Notes under the pieces: model-generated
Seen by the model: the letters and a program-made list of their open reading frames with translations, nothing else
Told to the model about the DNA's origin: nothing
Database searches by the model: none
Part shown: positions 1 to 6,698 of the stretch, piece by piece
Position numbering within the stretch: position 1 is the stretch's first letter
Layout: each line of letters begins with the position of its first letter
Translations under genes and position numbers: made by a program
Source of the DNA: an uncultured Alistipes sp.
GTDB lineage: Bacteria; Bacteroidota; Bacteroidia; Bacteroidales; Rikenellaceae
DNA length: 16,387 nt
Assembly (NCBI GenBank): GCA_958449275.1
Contig: CAUDHE010000058.1
Span: forward strand, 1-16,387
Reading direction: 5' to 3'

Positions 1-1
1 C

Positions 2-754
2 TTTCGCGTCGACGTGCTCGTGCCTTCGGGTGCGAGTCCCGAGACGTTCGAACCTACCCCGAAACAATACATCGCCTTGAACGAGGCGCAGATGATATTC
101 TCGACGGGACTGATCGATTTCGAAAATGCCCTGCTGTCACGTCTCGAAAACAGGGAGAGGTTAGTGAATCTCAGTCGCGGCATCGATCTCATGGAGGGGT
201 CGTGCTCTCACGATCATTCGCACGCCGAGGAGGCCGAGGAACATGAACACGAACATGCCGAAAAAGGGCATCGCCACGGCATCGATCCCCACATATGGAC
301 CTCGCCGCGCGAACTCAAGATCATGGCCCGCAACGCTTTCGAAGCCATAACACGACAATACCCCGACTCGGCGAAATATTGTTCCAACTATCACGCACTC
401 GCCGAACGTCTCGATCGTCTGGACGAGGATTGCAAACGCATGTGCGACGAATCGAAATCACGCGCTTTCGTCATCTACCACCCCGCCATGACCTACTTCG
501 CCCGCGCTTACGGACTGGAACAGATAGCCGTGGAGAACGACGGCAAGGAGCCGTCGGCCAAACACATAGCCCGCATAATCGACGAAGCGCGCGACAAGGA
601 CGTCACCTGCCTGCTCTACCAATCGCAATATCCGCGCTCGACCGTGGAGATCATCGCTCGAGACATGGGAATCGAATGCCGCGAGATAGATCCGCTCGCA
701 GAGGATGCCGTGAATAACATAATCGACATAACGCGCACAATAACAGGCAACTGA
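2..754 (+). CDS. Zinc/manganese ABC transporter substrate-binding protein (ZnuA-like), 5' end missing
   Basis: This is a metal-binding protein of the cluster A-I (ZnuA/TroA) family, which captures Zn2+ or Mn2+ outside the inner membrane for an ABC importer. The reading frame is open to the left edge, and codons from base 2 read FRVDVLVPSGASPETFEPTP, the family's conserved entry motif, so the N-terminus and signal peptide lie outside the window. A His/Glu-rich loop (about bases 200-290, with HDHSH, HEHEH and HRHG) is followed by DPHIWTSP, which carries a metal-ligand His of the family. A later block, YHPAMTYFARAYGL, contains another ligand His. The His-rich loop is typical of zinc-specific members, so zinc is the likeliest substrate. 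The stop codon lies 3 bp before the ATPase gene, so the two are almost certainly one operon. Family assignment is firm; metal specificity is inferred. Confidence 0.93.
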   Translation, partial: FRVDVLVPSGASPETFEPTPKQYIALNEAQMIFSTGLIDFENALLSRLENRERLVNLSRGIDLMEGSCSHDHSHAEEAEEHEHEHAEKGHRHGIDPHIWTSPRELKIMARNAFEAITRQYPDSAKYCSNYHALAERLDRLDEDCKRMCDESKSRAFVIYHPAMTYFARAYGLEQIAVENDGKEPSAKHIARIIDEARDKDVTCLLYQSQYPRSTVEIIARDMGIECREIDPLAEDAVNNIIDITRTITGN

Positions 755-757
755 CAA

Positions 758-1543
758 ATGAGTACGAAACGTGACAAAATAGTCTCCCTACATAACGTGG
801 GAGTCGCTTACGACGGTTGCGTAGCGCTCGAAGGCGTCGACCTCGACATATATTCCGACGACTTTATCGGCATCATAGGGCCCAACGGCGGCGGAAAAAG
901 TTCGCTAGTAAAGGCCATACTCGGAGCAGTGCCGTACAGCGGACACATAGAACTCGCCGACGATTTGCGCAAAGGCTCGCATTACAAGATAGGTTACATG
1001 CCGCAAGTGTCGCAATTCGACCGACACTTTCCCATATCGATCGGCGAACTCGTACTCTCGGGATTGCAGACGGAAAAAGGATTTTTCGGTTTTTACACCT
1101 CGCGCGACAAATCGTCGGTACACAAACTGCTTGTCGAAGCGGGAATAGACGAAATAGCATCGCGTCCCATCGGCGAGGTGTCGGGAGGACAGTTGCAACG
1201 CGCATTGCTCTGTCGTGCCGTAATAGCCGACCCCAAACTGCTAATACTCGACGAACCGACCAATTTCGTCGACAACCGTTTCGAACGCGAGTTGTACGCC
1301 ATGTTGCAGCGGCTCAACGAACGAATGTCCGTAGTGATGATCTCGCACGATCTGGGCACTATAAGCAGCGTCGTAAAAAGCATAGTATGCGTCAATCGGC
1401 ATGTCCACCGCCACGACTCGAACATCCTGACGGAGGAGCAGTTGCGCAATTACGACTGCCCCATACAGATCGTATCGCACGGACATATCCCCCACACCGT
1501 CCTCGAACATCATTCGGGCGACTGCTGCCGCGATCACGAATGA
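758..1543 (+). CDS. Zinc/manganese ABC transporter ATP-binding protein (ZnuC-like)
   Basis: This is the cytoplasmic ATPase that powers import of the metal delivered by the upstream binding protein. The 261-residue protein has every ABC element in order: Walker A GPNGGGKSS (the GG variant common in metal-type importers), a Q-loop in GYMPQVSQFD, the signature SGGQLQRALLCRA, Walker B LLILDEPTNFVD and the H-loop ISHD. The start ATG is 3 bp after the preceding stop. The C-terminal 40 residues are unusually rich in His and Cys (VSHGHIPHTVLEHH, then GDCCRDHE), which may bind metal. No permease gene follows; the next gene is convergent. The membrane partner must therefore lie upstream of the window or elsewhere. 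Metal-family membership rests on the Walker A variant and the neighbour. Confidence 0.93.
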   Translation: MSTKRDKIVSLHNVGVAYDGCVALEGVDLDIYSDDFIGIIGPNGGGKSSLVKAILGAVPYSGHIELADDLRKGSHYKIGYMPQVSQFDRHFPISIGELVLSGLQTEKGFFGFYTSRDKSSVHKLLVEAGIDEIASRPIGEVSGGQLQRALLCRAVIADPKLLILDEPTNFVDNRFERELYAMLQRLNERMSVVMISHDLGTISSVVKSIVCVNRHVHRHDSNILTEEQLRNYDCPIQIVSHGHIPHTVLEHHSGDCCRDHE

Positions 1544-1565
1544 GAATCGTCAGAAAGGTTTGTTG

Positions 1566-1649
1566 TCGTGAGTCGCAGCCTGCGGGGCAAGCGACAGCGA
1601 GCCTCCGCGGGGCGAGGCTGCGGCTCGCGCGGCTCTAAAGAGCCGCAAA
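1566..1649. repeat. Intergenic inverted-repeat element, copy A
   Basis: This 84-nt element lies just after the ABC ATPase gene. It matches a second element at 9251-9319 at 61 of 69 aligned positions, and all eight differences are transitions. Copy A carries 15 extra bases (about 1602-1616). Within it, cgcagcct (1574-1581) pairs with aggctgcg (1615-1622). It ends in a perfect hairpin, gcggctct-aa-agagccgc (1629-1646), followed by AAA. The plus-strand frame through it is open, but I do not believe it codes. The REP-like structure and position between genes suggest a dispersed element. Confidence 0.8.
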
Positions 1650-1672
1650 TCATTCACAACCTAAGATATATA

Positions 1673-1708
1673 AACAAGGACTGCCCTTTTCCGAGGACAG
1701 TCCTTGTT
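1673..1708. terminator. Shared bidirectional terminator between convergent genes
   Basis: aacaaggactg (1673-1683) and cagtccttgtt (1698-1708) form a perfect 11-bp stem with a 14-nt loop. It lies between the ABC ATPase gene (plus) and the 95-residue gene (minus). On the minus strand the stem runs into TTTATAT, and on the plus strand into TTGTTGTTT, so it can serve both transcripts. Confidence 0.75.
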
Positions 1709-1731
1709 GTTTCGGGGAACAGCGCGCTACC

Positions 1732-2019
1732 CTACTCCGCCTCGTTCAAAGCGCTGAGGTCGGCGAACATGCTCTCGAAAGACGATACCATATCCTTACG
1801 CATGGCAGCGTAGTATTTGCGCACGAGCGACGCATTGTGAGGCTCGGCGGGATTGTTGGCCTTGACATAGAGCGCATTGCGCAATGCCACAGCCTTCTCC
1901 ATCAACTCCACAACAGCCTCCTCCTTCGAAGGTTGAAAATATATCGCCATTTCGCAATCGAATACGAACTCTTCCAAACGATAGTCGATCTCTTTCTTAA
2001 GATCTCTCAAATTTGCCAT
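1732..2019 (-). CDS. Small helical protein of unknown function
   Basis: I do not recognise a named family for this 95-residue protein. It begins MANLRDLKKEIDYRLEEF and is rich in Leu, Glu, Lys and Ala with few helix breakers apart from a NPAEPH turn near residue 56. That pattern predicts two or three long helices. It has no signal peptide, membrane segment or Cys-pair motif apart from one Cys, so it is probably a soluble cytoplasmic protein. Support for it being a real gene is good: an ATG start, a well-matched Bacteroidetes promoter 34 bp upstream and a terminator hairpin just after the stop. It resembles short conserved Bacteroidales hypothetical proteins. It is convergent with the zinc transporter genes and shares their terminator. 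Function unknown. Confidence 0.82.
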   Translation of the reverse strand: MANLRDLKKEIDYRLEEFVFDCEMAIYFQPSKEEAVVELMEKAVALRNALYVKANNPAEPHNASLVRKYYAAMRKDMVSSFESMFADLSALNEAE

Positions 2020-2052
2020 AACAAGTCGTTTTAATTGAATTTATCTCTACGG

Positions 2053-2084
2053 CAAAGATAATAAAACGAATCGACTTATGCAAA
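2053..2084 (-). promoter_or_regulatory. Bacteroidetes-type promoter for the 95-residue protein gene
   Basis: Read on the minus strand, TTTG (2084-2081) is followed after exactly 20 nt by TATCTTTG (2060-2053), matching the -33 TTTG and -7 TAnnTTTG boxes used by the main Bacteroidetes sigma factor. Transcription would start near 2046, leaving a leader of about 27 nt before the ATG at 2019. Confidence 0.8.
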
Positions 2085-2109
2085 TTTACGTTTCGGAGAT
2101 CGTCAGCCG

Positions 2110-2949
2110 TCAATCGGCGTCGTGGCCGCCCATATCGACTATGATGCCTATCATGTCGGACTCGACCACTTGGCTGCAACAACATGTGCGACGGGGCTGC
2201 GGTTTGGGTTGCGGCGCGGGCTTGGGCCTTTCGATGAAAGTACGCACCTCGACCATCGTATCCTTGTTGTAAAATATATTCACCTCCACACGGCGCATGG
2301 GCGGCAGTATCTGAGTGCGGAACACATTCCACACCTGAGGCATTTGCTTGAGTTGCAACTCCTTCGCAGCATCCGACGCCGACGAACCGAGTATCTCCTC
2401 CACACGCGTGCGATCGGCGAGAGACGACTTCTCCACAGCCTCCGTGCAATCGCTCCAGCTCTCGGCATCGGCATCGACCTCAACATTGTACGAAGACGAA
2501 AGACCGTATCGCGAATCGAGCAAAGTGCGTAATTTCTGCGCACGGCTCAACGCCAACGCTTGGTTACTCTTGGCATTTCCGTCGGGCGAAGCATAACCCG
2601 TAATCACTATCCGCCGCACATGAAGCGATGTGTCGCGCTTCAAGCCTTCGATGAAGCGATCCAGATCGGTCAGCTCCGCAGCATTTCCGCCCGTCAACGC
2701 AGAGAGGTTCGATGCCGCCACGCTGTACTTAAGCGAATATTGCGCATCGTCGTCATCGAGGCTCACCTTGTAACGGCGAACCAGATAATTGCCCTCGACC
2801 TTCTCGGAGAGCAAAGTGGTGTCGGTTTTCTGAATCGACGCCGACTCCCCCGCATTCGCATAAGCCGCAGCCGCAAAGACGAGGAACATAGCTGAGAGTG
2901 AATAAATTTTTTTCACGCGAATAAATCTTTTGGTTCGTTTGCCCTCCAT
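2110..2949 (-). CDS. Secreted OmpA-like domain protein with Pro-rich, Cys-cluster tail
   Basis: This is a predicted exported protein, probably periplasmic or outer-membrane associated. I place the start at the ATG at 2949 because it is followed by a basic stretch and a hydrophobic signal segment (about residues 15-33, ending AYANA before GE). The frame is open further upstream to 3024, but that stretch (HAFWERVVWCDCC) does not look like a leader; a GTG nearer the hydrophobic core is another possible start. Residues 110-225 resemble an OmpA-like peptidoglycan-binding fold: RRIVITGYASPDG, then NQALALSRAQKLR, and a late MRRVEVNIFY strand. The tail has PKPAPQPKPQP followed by three consecutive cysteines (residues 256-258). 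At 279 residues it fits Bacteroidales OmpA-like proteins that carry no large beta-barrel. Peptidoglycan binding is inferred from the fold alone. I see no clear promoter box just upstream. Confidence 0.78.
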   Translation of the reverse strand: MEGKRTKRFIRVKKIYSLSAMFLVFAAAAYANAGESASIQKTDTTLLSEKVEGNYLVRRYKVSLDDDDAQYSLKYSVAASNLSALTGGNAAELTDLDRFIEGLKRDTSLHVRRIVITGYASPDGNAKSNQALALSRAQKLRTLLDSRYGLSSSYNVEVDADAESWSDCTEAVEKSSLADRTRVEEILGSSASDAAKELQLKQMPQVWNVFRTQILPPMRRVEVNIFYNKDTMVEVRTFIERPKPAPQPKPQPRRTCCCSQVVESDMIGIIVDMGGHDAD

Positions 2950-3054
2950 GAAGCAACAATCGCACCAAACGACCCGCTCCCAAAAAGCGTGCGGACGCTC
3001 CTTTCGGAAACGACCGCACACCAATCATCCGCCATGTACGTCAAGCGGCTGCCG

Positions 3055-3075
3055 TGCGACTCTCGACGAGTCGCA
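3055..3075. other. Short perfect hairpin between two minus-strand genes
   Basis: tgcgactc (3055-3062) pairs with gagtcgca (3068-3075) around a 5-nt loop, just past the stop of the DUF1080 gene. The A-run follows it on the plus strand, so on the minus strand the T-run precedes the hairpin. That is the wrong order for a standard terminator of the minus-strand gene. It may be a processing or partial termination site. Confidence 0.4.
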
Positions 3076-3082
3076 AAAAACG

Positions 3083-3709
3083 TTACTCTGCAGGGGTGAT
3101 ATACACGTTACGGAACTCCACGGGACCGCCCTCGCTCTGAAGCGCTATATATCCTTCGGTGTTCTCGGTGGTGCACTCGTTCTGCAAATTACCGTTGATG
3201 TATACCGTGATGCGATTGCCCTTGCATACGATCTCGGCCTCGTTCCACTCGCCCTCGGGTTTCTCGAAGTCACCGCGGCGATCCTTCACCGGAAATTCGC
3301 CCGTGCACTCCACCTCGGGTATCTTGGCGCCGCCCAGCATGACGAAATCGCCTGCCTTGCCCGCACAGAGCTGGCATTCGATGGCATGCGGCCACACTTT
3401 GTCGGCCTGCACGCGCTGGAATATGCCGCTGTTGGTGCCCTTGCCTACCCAACGCCATTCGACGTGGAGCTTATAATCGCCATACTTGTTTTCGGTACGC
3501 ATGTAACCGAACGGATTGCCCGCGATACGGATATGGCCGTTCTCCACCCCGAATACCTCGTCGGCAGGAACGTCGCTGTCGCTGTCGAGTACACACACCC
3601 ATCCCGTCAAATCCTTTCCGTTGAAAAGCTCGGTCTTTTTTCCGCAATCGCAGCACGAACACATCACTGCCGCCGCAGCCAACGCCGCAAGAATAAATCT
3701 CACCTTCAT
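3083..3709 (-). CDS. DUF1080 (3-keto-disaccharide hydrolase-type) lipoprotein
   Basis: This is a 208-residue exported protein of the DUF1080/PF06439 family, a concanavalin-like beta-sandwich linked to carbohydrate processing, including 3-keto-glycosides. I chose the ATG at 3709 over the upstream in-frame ATG at 3745 because MKVRFILAALAAAAVMCSC is a complete lipoprotein signal peptide, with Cys19 the likeliest lipidated residue. Family hallmarks are visible: LFNGKDLTGW near the N-terminus, GDYKLHVEWRW, KGTNSGIFQRV, the EGEWNEAEIVCKGNRITVYINGN-like core, and EGYIALQSEGGPVEFRNVYI at the end. It would sit on the periplasmic or outer face of an envelope membrane. It is divergent from the tandem-GH43 gene, and their promoter regions lie close together, which suggests shared use. 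Family call is firm; the actual substrate is unknown. Confidence 0.9.
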   Translation of the reverse strand: MKVRFILAALAAAAVMCSCCDCGKKTELFNGKDLTGWVCVLDSDSDVPADEVFGVENGHIRIAGNPFGYMRTENKYGDYKLHVEWRWVGKGTNSGIFQRVQADKVWPHAIECQLCAGKAGDFVMLGGAKIPEVECTGEFPVKDRRGDFEKPEGEWNEAEIVCKGNRITVYINGNLQNECTTENTEGYIALQSEGGPVEFRNVYITPAE

Positions 3710-3742
3710 TTTATTTCGCTTTTGATTAAACTGTTTCGGTTG

Positions 3743-3774
3743 CAAAAATATATATTAATTCATTACCGCCACAA
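3743..3774 (-). promoter_or_regulatory. Promoter for the DUF1080 lipoprotein gene
   Basis: On the minus strand, TTG (3774-3772) is followed after 21 nt by TATTTTTG (3750-3743), a match to the Bacteroidetes TAnnTTTG box. Predicted transcription starts near 3736, about 27 nt before the chosen ATG. This start lies inside the longer reading frame, which supports the start at 3709 over 3745. Confidence 0.7.
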
Positions 3775-3795
3775 CCATTTCCGCTCTTTTTTGCG

Positions 3796-3803
3796 TATAT
3801 TTG
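3796..3803 (+). promoter_or_regulatory. -7 promoter box for the GH43-esterase-peptidase operon
   Basis: TATATTTG matches the Bacteroidetes -7 consensus TAnnTTTG and lies 22 nt before the ATG at 3826, leaving a leader of roughly 16 nt. I see no clear TTTG at -33. The stretch where it would fall is shared with the -33 of the divergent DUF1080 promoter, so an activator may be needed. Confidence 0.65.
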
Positions 3804-3825
3804 CCCTAATAAAAACACCCGACTT

Positions 3826-5760
3826 ATGCCGACCCGACTACTGACTGCAGCATTCATGCTCCTCGCTTTCGCGTACGCGGCTGCGCAACCTGCCGCATCG
3901 GATCCTCAACCTGTCACGGAAAAAGATTATGCGGGTTATCTGTTCGTGTACTTCACCGGCAACCGCATATCGGAAGAGGCCATACGCTTCGCCGTCAGCA
4001 CCGACGGCCGTACGTTCCGCGCGCTGAACGGCAATCGCCCCGTACTCGATTCCAAAAAGATAAGTTCGACGGGAGGCCTGCGCGATCCCCACATACTGCG
4101 CGGCGAAGACGGCCGTTCGTTCTACATGGTCGCAACCGACATGGTATCCGCCAACGGCTGGGATTCCAACCGCGCCATGGTGCTGCTGCGCTCCGACGAC
4201 CTGGTAAACTGGAGCGCATCGGTGGTCAACATGCAAAAACGATTAGACGGACAGGAGAATCTGAAACGCGTGTGGGCACCGCAGACCATCTACGACGTCG
4301 AAGCGGGCAAATACATGATCTACTGGTCGATGAAATACGGCGACGGTCCCGACGTCATCTATTACGCCTATGCCGACGAGTCATTCTCCGACATCGAGGA
4401 CGAACCGCGTCCGCTGTTCATTCCCGCCAACCGTCTTTCGTGCATCGACGGTGACATCGTCCACGCCGACGGCGTGTACCACCTTTTCTACAAAACCGAA
4501 GGCCACGGAAACGGCATAAAGGTCGCCACCACCCGTTCGCTCACCTCGGGCATATGGGAGGAACAACCCGACTACAAGCAGCAGACCGCCGAGGCAGTGG
4601 AGGGCGCGCGCACGTTCAAACTCATAGGTCAGGACAAATACATCCTCATGTACGACGTATACATGAAAGGCGGATATCAGTTCACCGAGACCGACGACCT
4701 GCGCACTTTCAGCGCGATCGACGACGTCGTCGACATGGATTTCCACCCGCGGCACGGCACCGTAATCCCCGTAACGGCGGCCGAACTCCGACGCATAACC
4801 GAGCAATGGGGGCTGCCCGATGATATAAAGATTCCCTCCAACCCCGCTTTGGAAGGATTCCACGCCGACCCCGAAATACTCTACTCCCAAAAAACGGGAC
4901 GTTACTACATCTACTCCACCACCGACGGCACCGAGGGTTGGGGCGGATGGTACTTCACGGCATACTCCTCGGACGATCTGGTACACTGGCAATTCGAGAA
5001 TACGGTTCTCGACCTGCGTTCCGAGCAGGTAGCATGGGCCGACGGCAACGCTTGGGCGCCGTGCGTCGAGGAGGTCGAAACACGCGACGGACAATACCGC
5101 TACTACTTCTATTACAGCGGCAACCCCGTCGAGGGCGGCGGCAAACGTATAGGCGTGGCCGTGGCCAACTCCCCCACGGGACCTTTCGTCGACACGGGCC
5201 GTCCGATCATCACCGATTCGCCTACGGGCAGCGGACAGCAAATCGACGTGGACGTATTCACCGATCCCGTTTCTGGAAAGCGCTATCTTTACTGGGGCAA
5301 CGGTTACATGGCAGGCGCCGAACTCAAAAAAGACATGCTGTCGGTAAAACCCAACACCGTCACCGTCATGACACCCGAAGGAGGTTCGCTCGGCGATTAC
5401 GCCTACCGCGAGGCTCCATATGTATTCTTTCGCAACGGGCTGTATTACTTCCTATGGTCGGTCGACGACACGGGATCGGCCAACTATCACATAGCCTACG
5501 GCACCTCGCATTCGCCCCTCGGCCCGATAGAGGTGGCGACAGAACCCGTGATTCTGATTCAGGACCCCGAGAAACGAATCTTCGGAACAGGACATTGTTC
5601 GGTAATACGCATGCCCGACAGCGACGAATGGCGCATAGTCTACCACCGCATAAATCCCGCTTACATGCACGACGGCCCGGGCATACATCGCGAAGTCTGT
5701 ATCGACCGCTTGGAATTCGACACGGACGGATCGATAAAACGAGTGACGCCGTGCAACTGA
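3826..5760 (+). CDS. Secreted protein with two tandem GH43-type glycosidase domains
   Basis: This 644-residue protein has a signal peptide (residues 1-20, ending AYAAAQ) and two five-bladed-propeller domains of the family 43 type, which commonly cleave arabinose or xylose linkages in plant cell-wall glycans. Domain 1 (about 35-325) shows LRDPHIL with Asp87 as candidate base, CIDGDIV with Asp208 as candidate pKa-tuning residue, and VEGART with Glu259 as candidate acid. Domain 2 (about 340-640) shows GFHADPEI (Asp348), QQIDVDVFTD (Asp474), YREAPYVF (Glu529) and GTGHCSV, whose His590 matches the GH43 metal-site His. Both domains therefore keep a full catalytic triad. Each also has the SDDLV-W blade motif and a WAP motif. 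It heads a plus-strand operon with an esterase and a peptidase. Linkage specificity cannot be read from the sequence; assigning domain 1 to GH43 is less certain than domain 2. Confidence 0.88.
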   Translation: MPTRLLTAAFMLLAFAYAAAQPAASDPQPVTEKDYAGYLFVYFTGNRISEEAIRFAVSTDGRTFRALNGNRPVLDSKKISSTGGLRDPHILRGEDGRSFYMVATDMVSANGWDSNRAMVLLRSDDLVNWSASVVNMQKRLDGQENLKRVWAPQTIYDVEAGKYMIYWSMKYGDGPDVIYYAYADESFSDIEDEPRPLFIPANRLSCIDGDIVHADGVYHLFYKTEGHGNGIKVATTRSLTSGIWEEQPDYKQQTAEAVEGARTFKLIGQDKYILMYDVYMKGGYQFTETDDLRTFSAIDDVVDMDFHPRHGTVIPVTAAELRRITEQWGLPDDIKIPSNPALEGFHADPEILYSQKTGRYYIYSTTDGTEGWGGWYFTAYSSDDLVHWQFENTVLDLRSEQVAWADGNAWAPCVEEVETRDGQYRYYFYYSGNPVEGGGKRIGVAVANSPTGPFVDTGRPIITDSPTGSGQQIDVDVFTDPVSGKRYLYWGNGYMAGAELKKDMLSVKPNTVTVMTPEGGSLGDYAYREAPYVFFRNGLYYFLWSVDDTGSANYHIAYGTSHSPLGPIEVATEPVILIQDPEKRIFGTGHCSVIRMPDSDEWRIVYHRINPAYMHDGPGIHREVCIDRLEFDTDGSIKRVTPCN

Positions 5761-5786
5761 ACAGCAACATTTAACACCAAACTATA

Positions 5787-6608
5787 ATGAAACGCATACT
5801 GCTACTGCTTACCGCCGTCGCTATCTGCTCATCTGCGTCGGCCTTCACCCGCCACGAAATAGCCATACGCAGCGAGGCTATGGACAAAAACGTCCCCGTG
5901 ATCGTCCTGCTGCCCGACGGTTACGCATCCGCCGACAATCTGCCTGCGGTGTATCTGCTCCACGGCTACGGCGATAACTACAAGGCCTGGGACGCAAAAG
6001 GCGACGCAGGCGCCTCGGCCGACCGCTACGGCGCGATAATCGTTACGCCCGACGGAGGTGTCGACAGTTGGTACCTCGACAGCCCGGTCGATCCGACATA
6101 CCGTTACGAAACATTCGTTACCCGCGAACTGATCCCCTACATCGACAAACACTACAAAACCGTCGCCGACCGTTCGGGACGCGCCATTGCGGGACTATCG
6201 ATGGGCGGCCACGGCGCTCTATATCTCGCCATACGCCATCAGGATCTGTTCTCGGCGGCGGGCAGCATGTCGGGCGGCGTCGACATAAGACCGTTCCCCA
6301 AAAACTGGGGCATGTCGAAACGACTGGGCACGATCGAGGAGTGCCCCGAGAACTGGGAACGCAACACGGTAATCAACATGACCGACATGTTGCGGCCCGA
6401 TTCGCTGAATATCATATTCGACTGCGGAATCGACGATTTCTTTCTCGGAGTAAACCGCGCTCTGCACGAAAAACTGCTCAAGGAGGGTATCCCCCACGAT
6501 TTCTACGAACGTCCGGGCGGTCACAGCTGGGAGTATTGGCGCAACGCCGTACAATATCAGATGCTGTTCTTCTCCAATGCGTTCAAGGCTGCGAAAAAGG
6601 CAGAATAA
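5787..6608 (+). CDS. Secreted esterase of the esterase D / CE1-like alpha/beta-hydrolase family
   Basis: This 273-residue protein has a cleavable signal peptide (residues 1-19, ending SSASA before FT). The alpha/beta-hydrolase fold of the putative-esterase family includes feruloyl and acetyl-xylan esterases that remove ester groups from plant polysaccharides. The catalytic triad is visible: the nucleophile elbow GLSMGG with Ser138, an acid in CGIDDFFLG (Asp216 most likely), and GGHSWEYW with His246. An oxyanion-hole motif, LLHGYGDN, is at 57-64. It starts 26 bp after the tandem-GH43 gene with no promoter or terminator between, so it is co-transcribed. That context favours an esterase that frees acetyl or feruloyl groups so the glycosidases can act. 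S-formylglutathione hydrolase belongs to the same fold but is cytoplasmic, and the signal peptide argues against it. Confidence 0.9.
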   Translation: MKRILLLLTAVAICSSASAFTRHEIAIRSEAMDKNVPVIVLLPDGYASADNLPAVYLLHGYGDNYKAWDAKGDAGASADRYGAIIVTPDGGVDSWYLDSPVDPTYRYETFVTRELIPYIDKHYKTVADRSGRAIAGLSMGGHGALYLAIRHQDLFSAAGSMSGGVDIRPFPKNWGMSKRLGTIEECPENWERNTVINMTDMLRPDSLNIIFDCGIDDFFLGVNRALHEKLLKEGIPHDFYERPGGHSWEYWRNAVQYQMLFFSNAFKAAKKAE

Positions 6609-6698
6609 CTCTCGGCACCTCATGCAGCAGCCGTAGACGGAAGCCCGCAGGGCATTGTAAAAACGGCAATAAGTCAATATCAACATAATCAACGTTCA

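Noticed and set aside
1568..1813. An 81-residue frame across repeat copy A and the terminator
   Set aside because: It crosses a repeat, a terminator hairpin and the 3' end of the convergent gene, and its product is low-complexity Arg/Ser/Gly. Copy B does not keep the frame because of the 15-nt difference and context.
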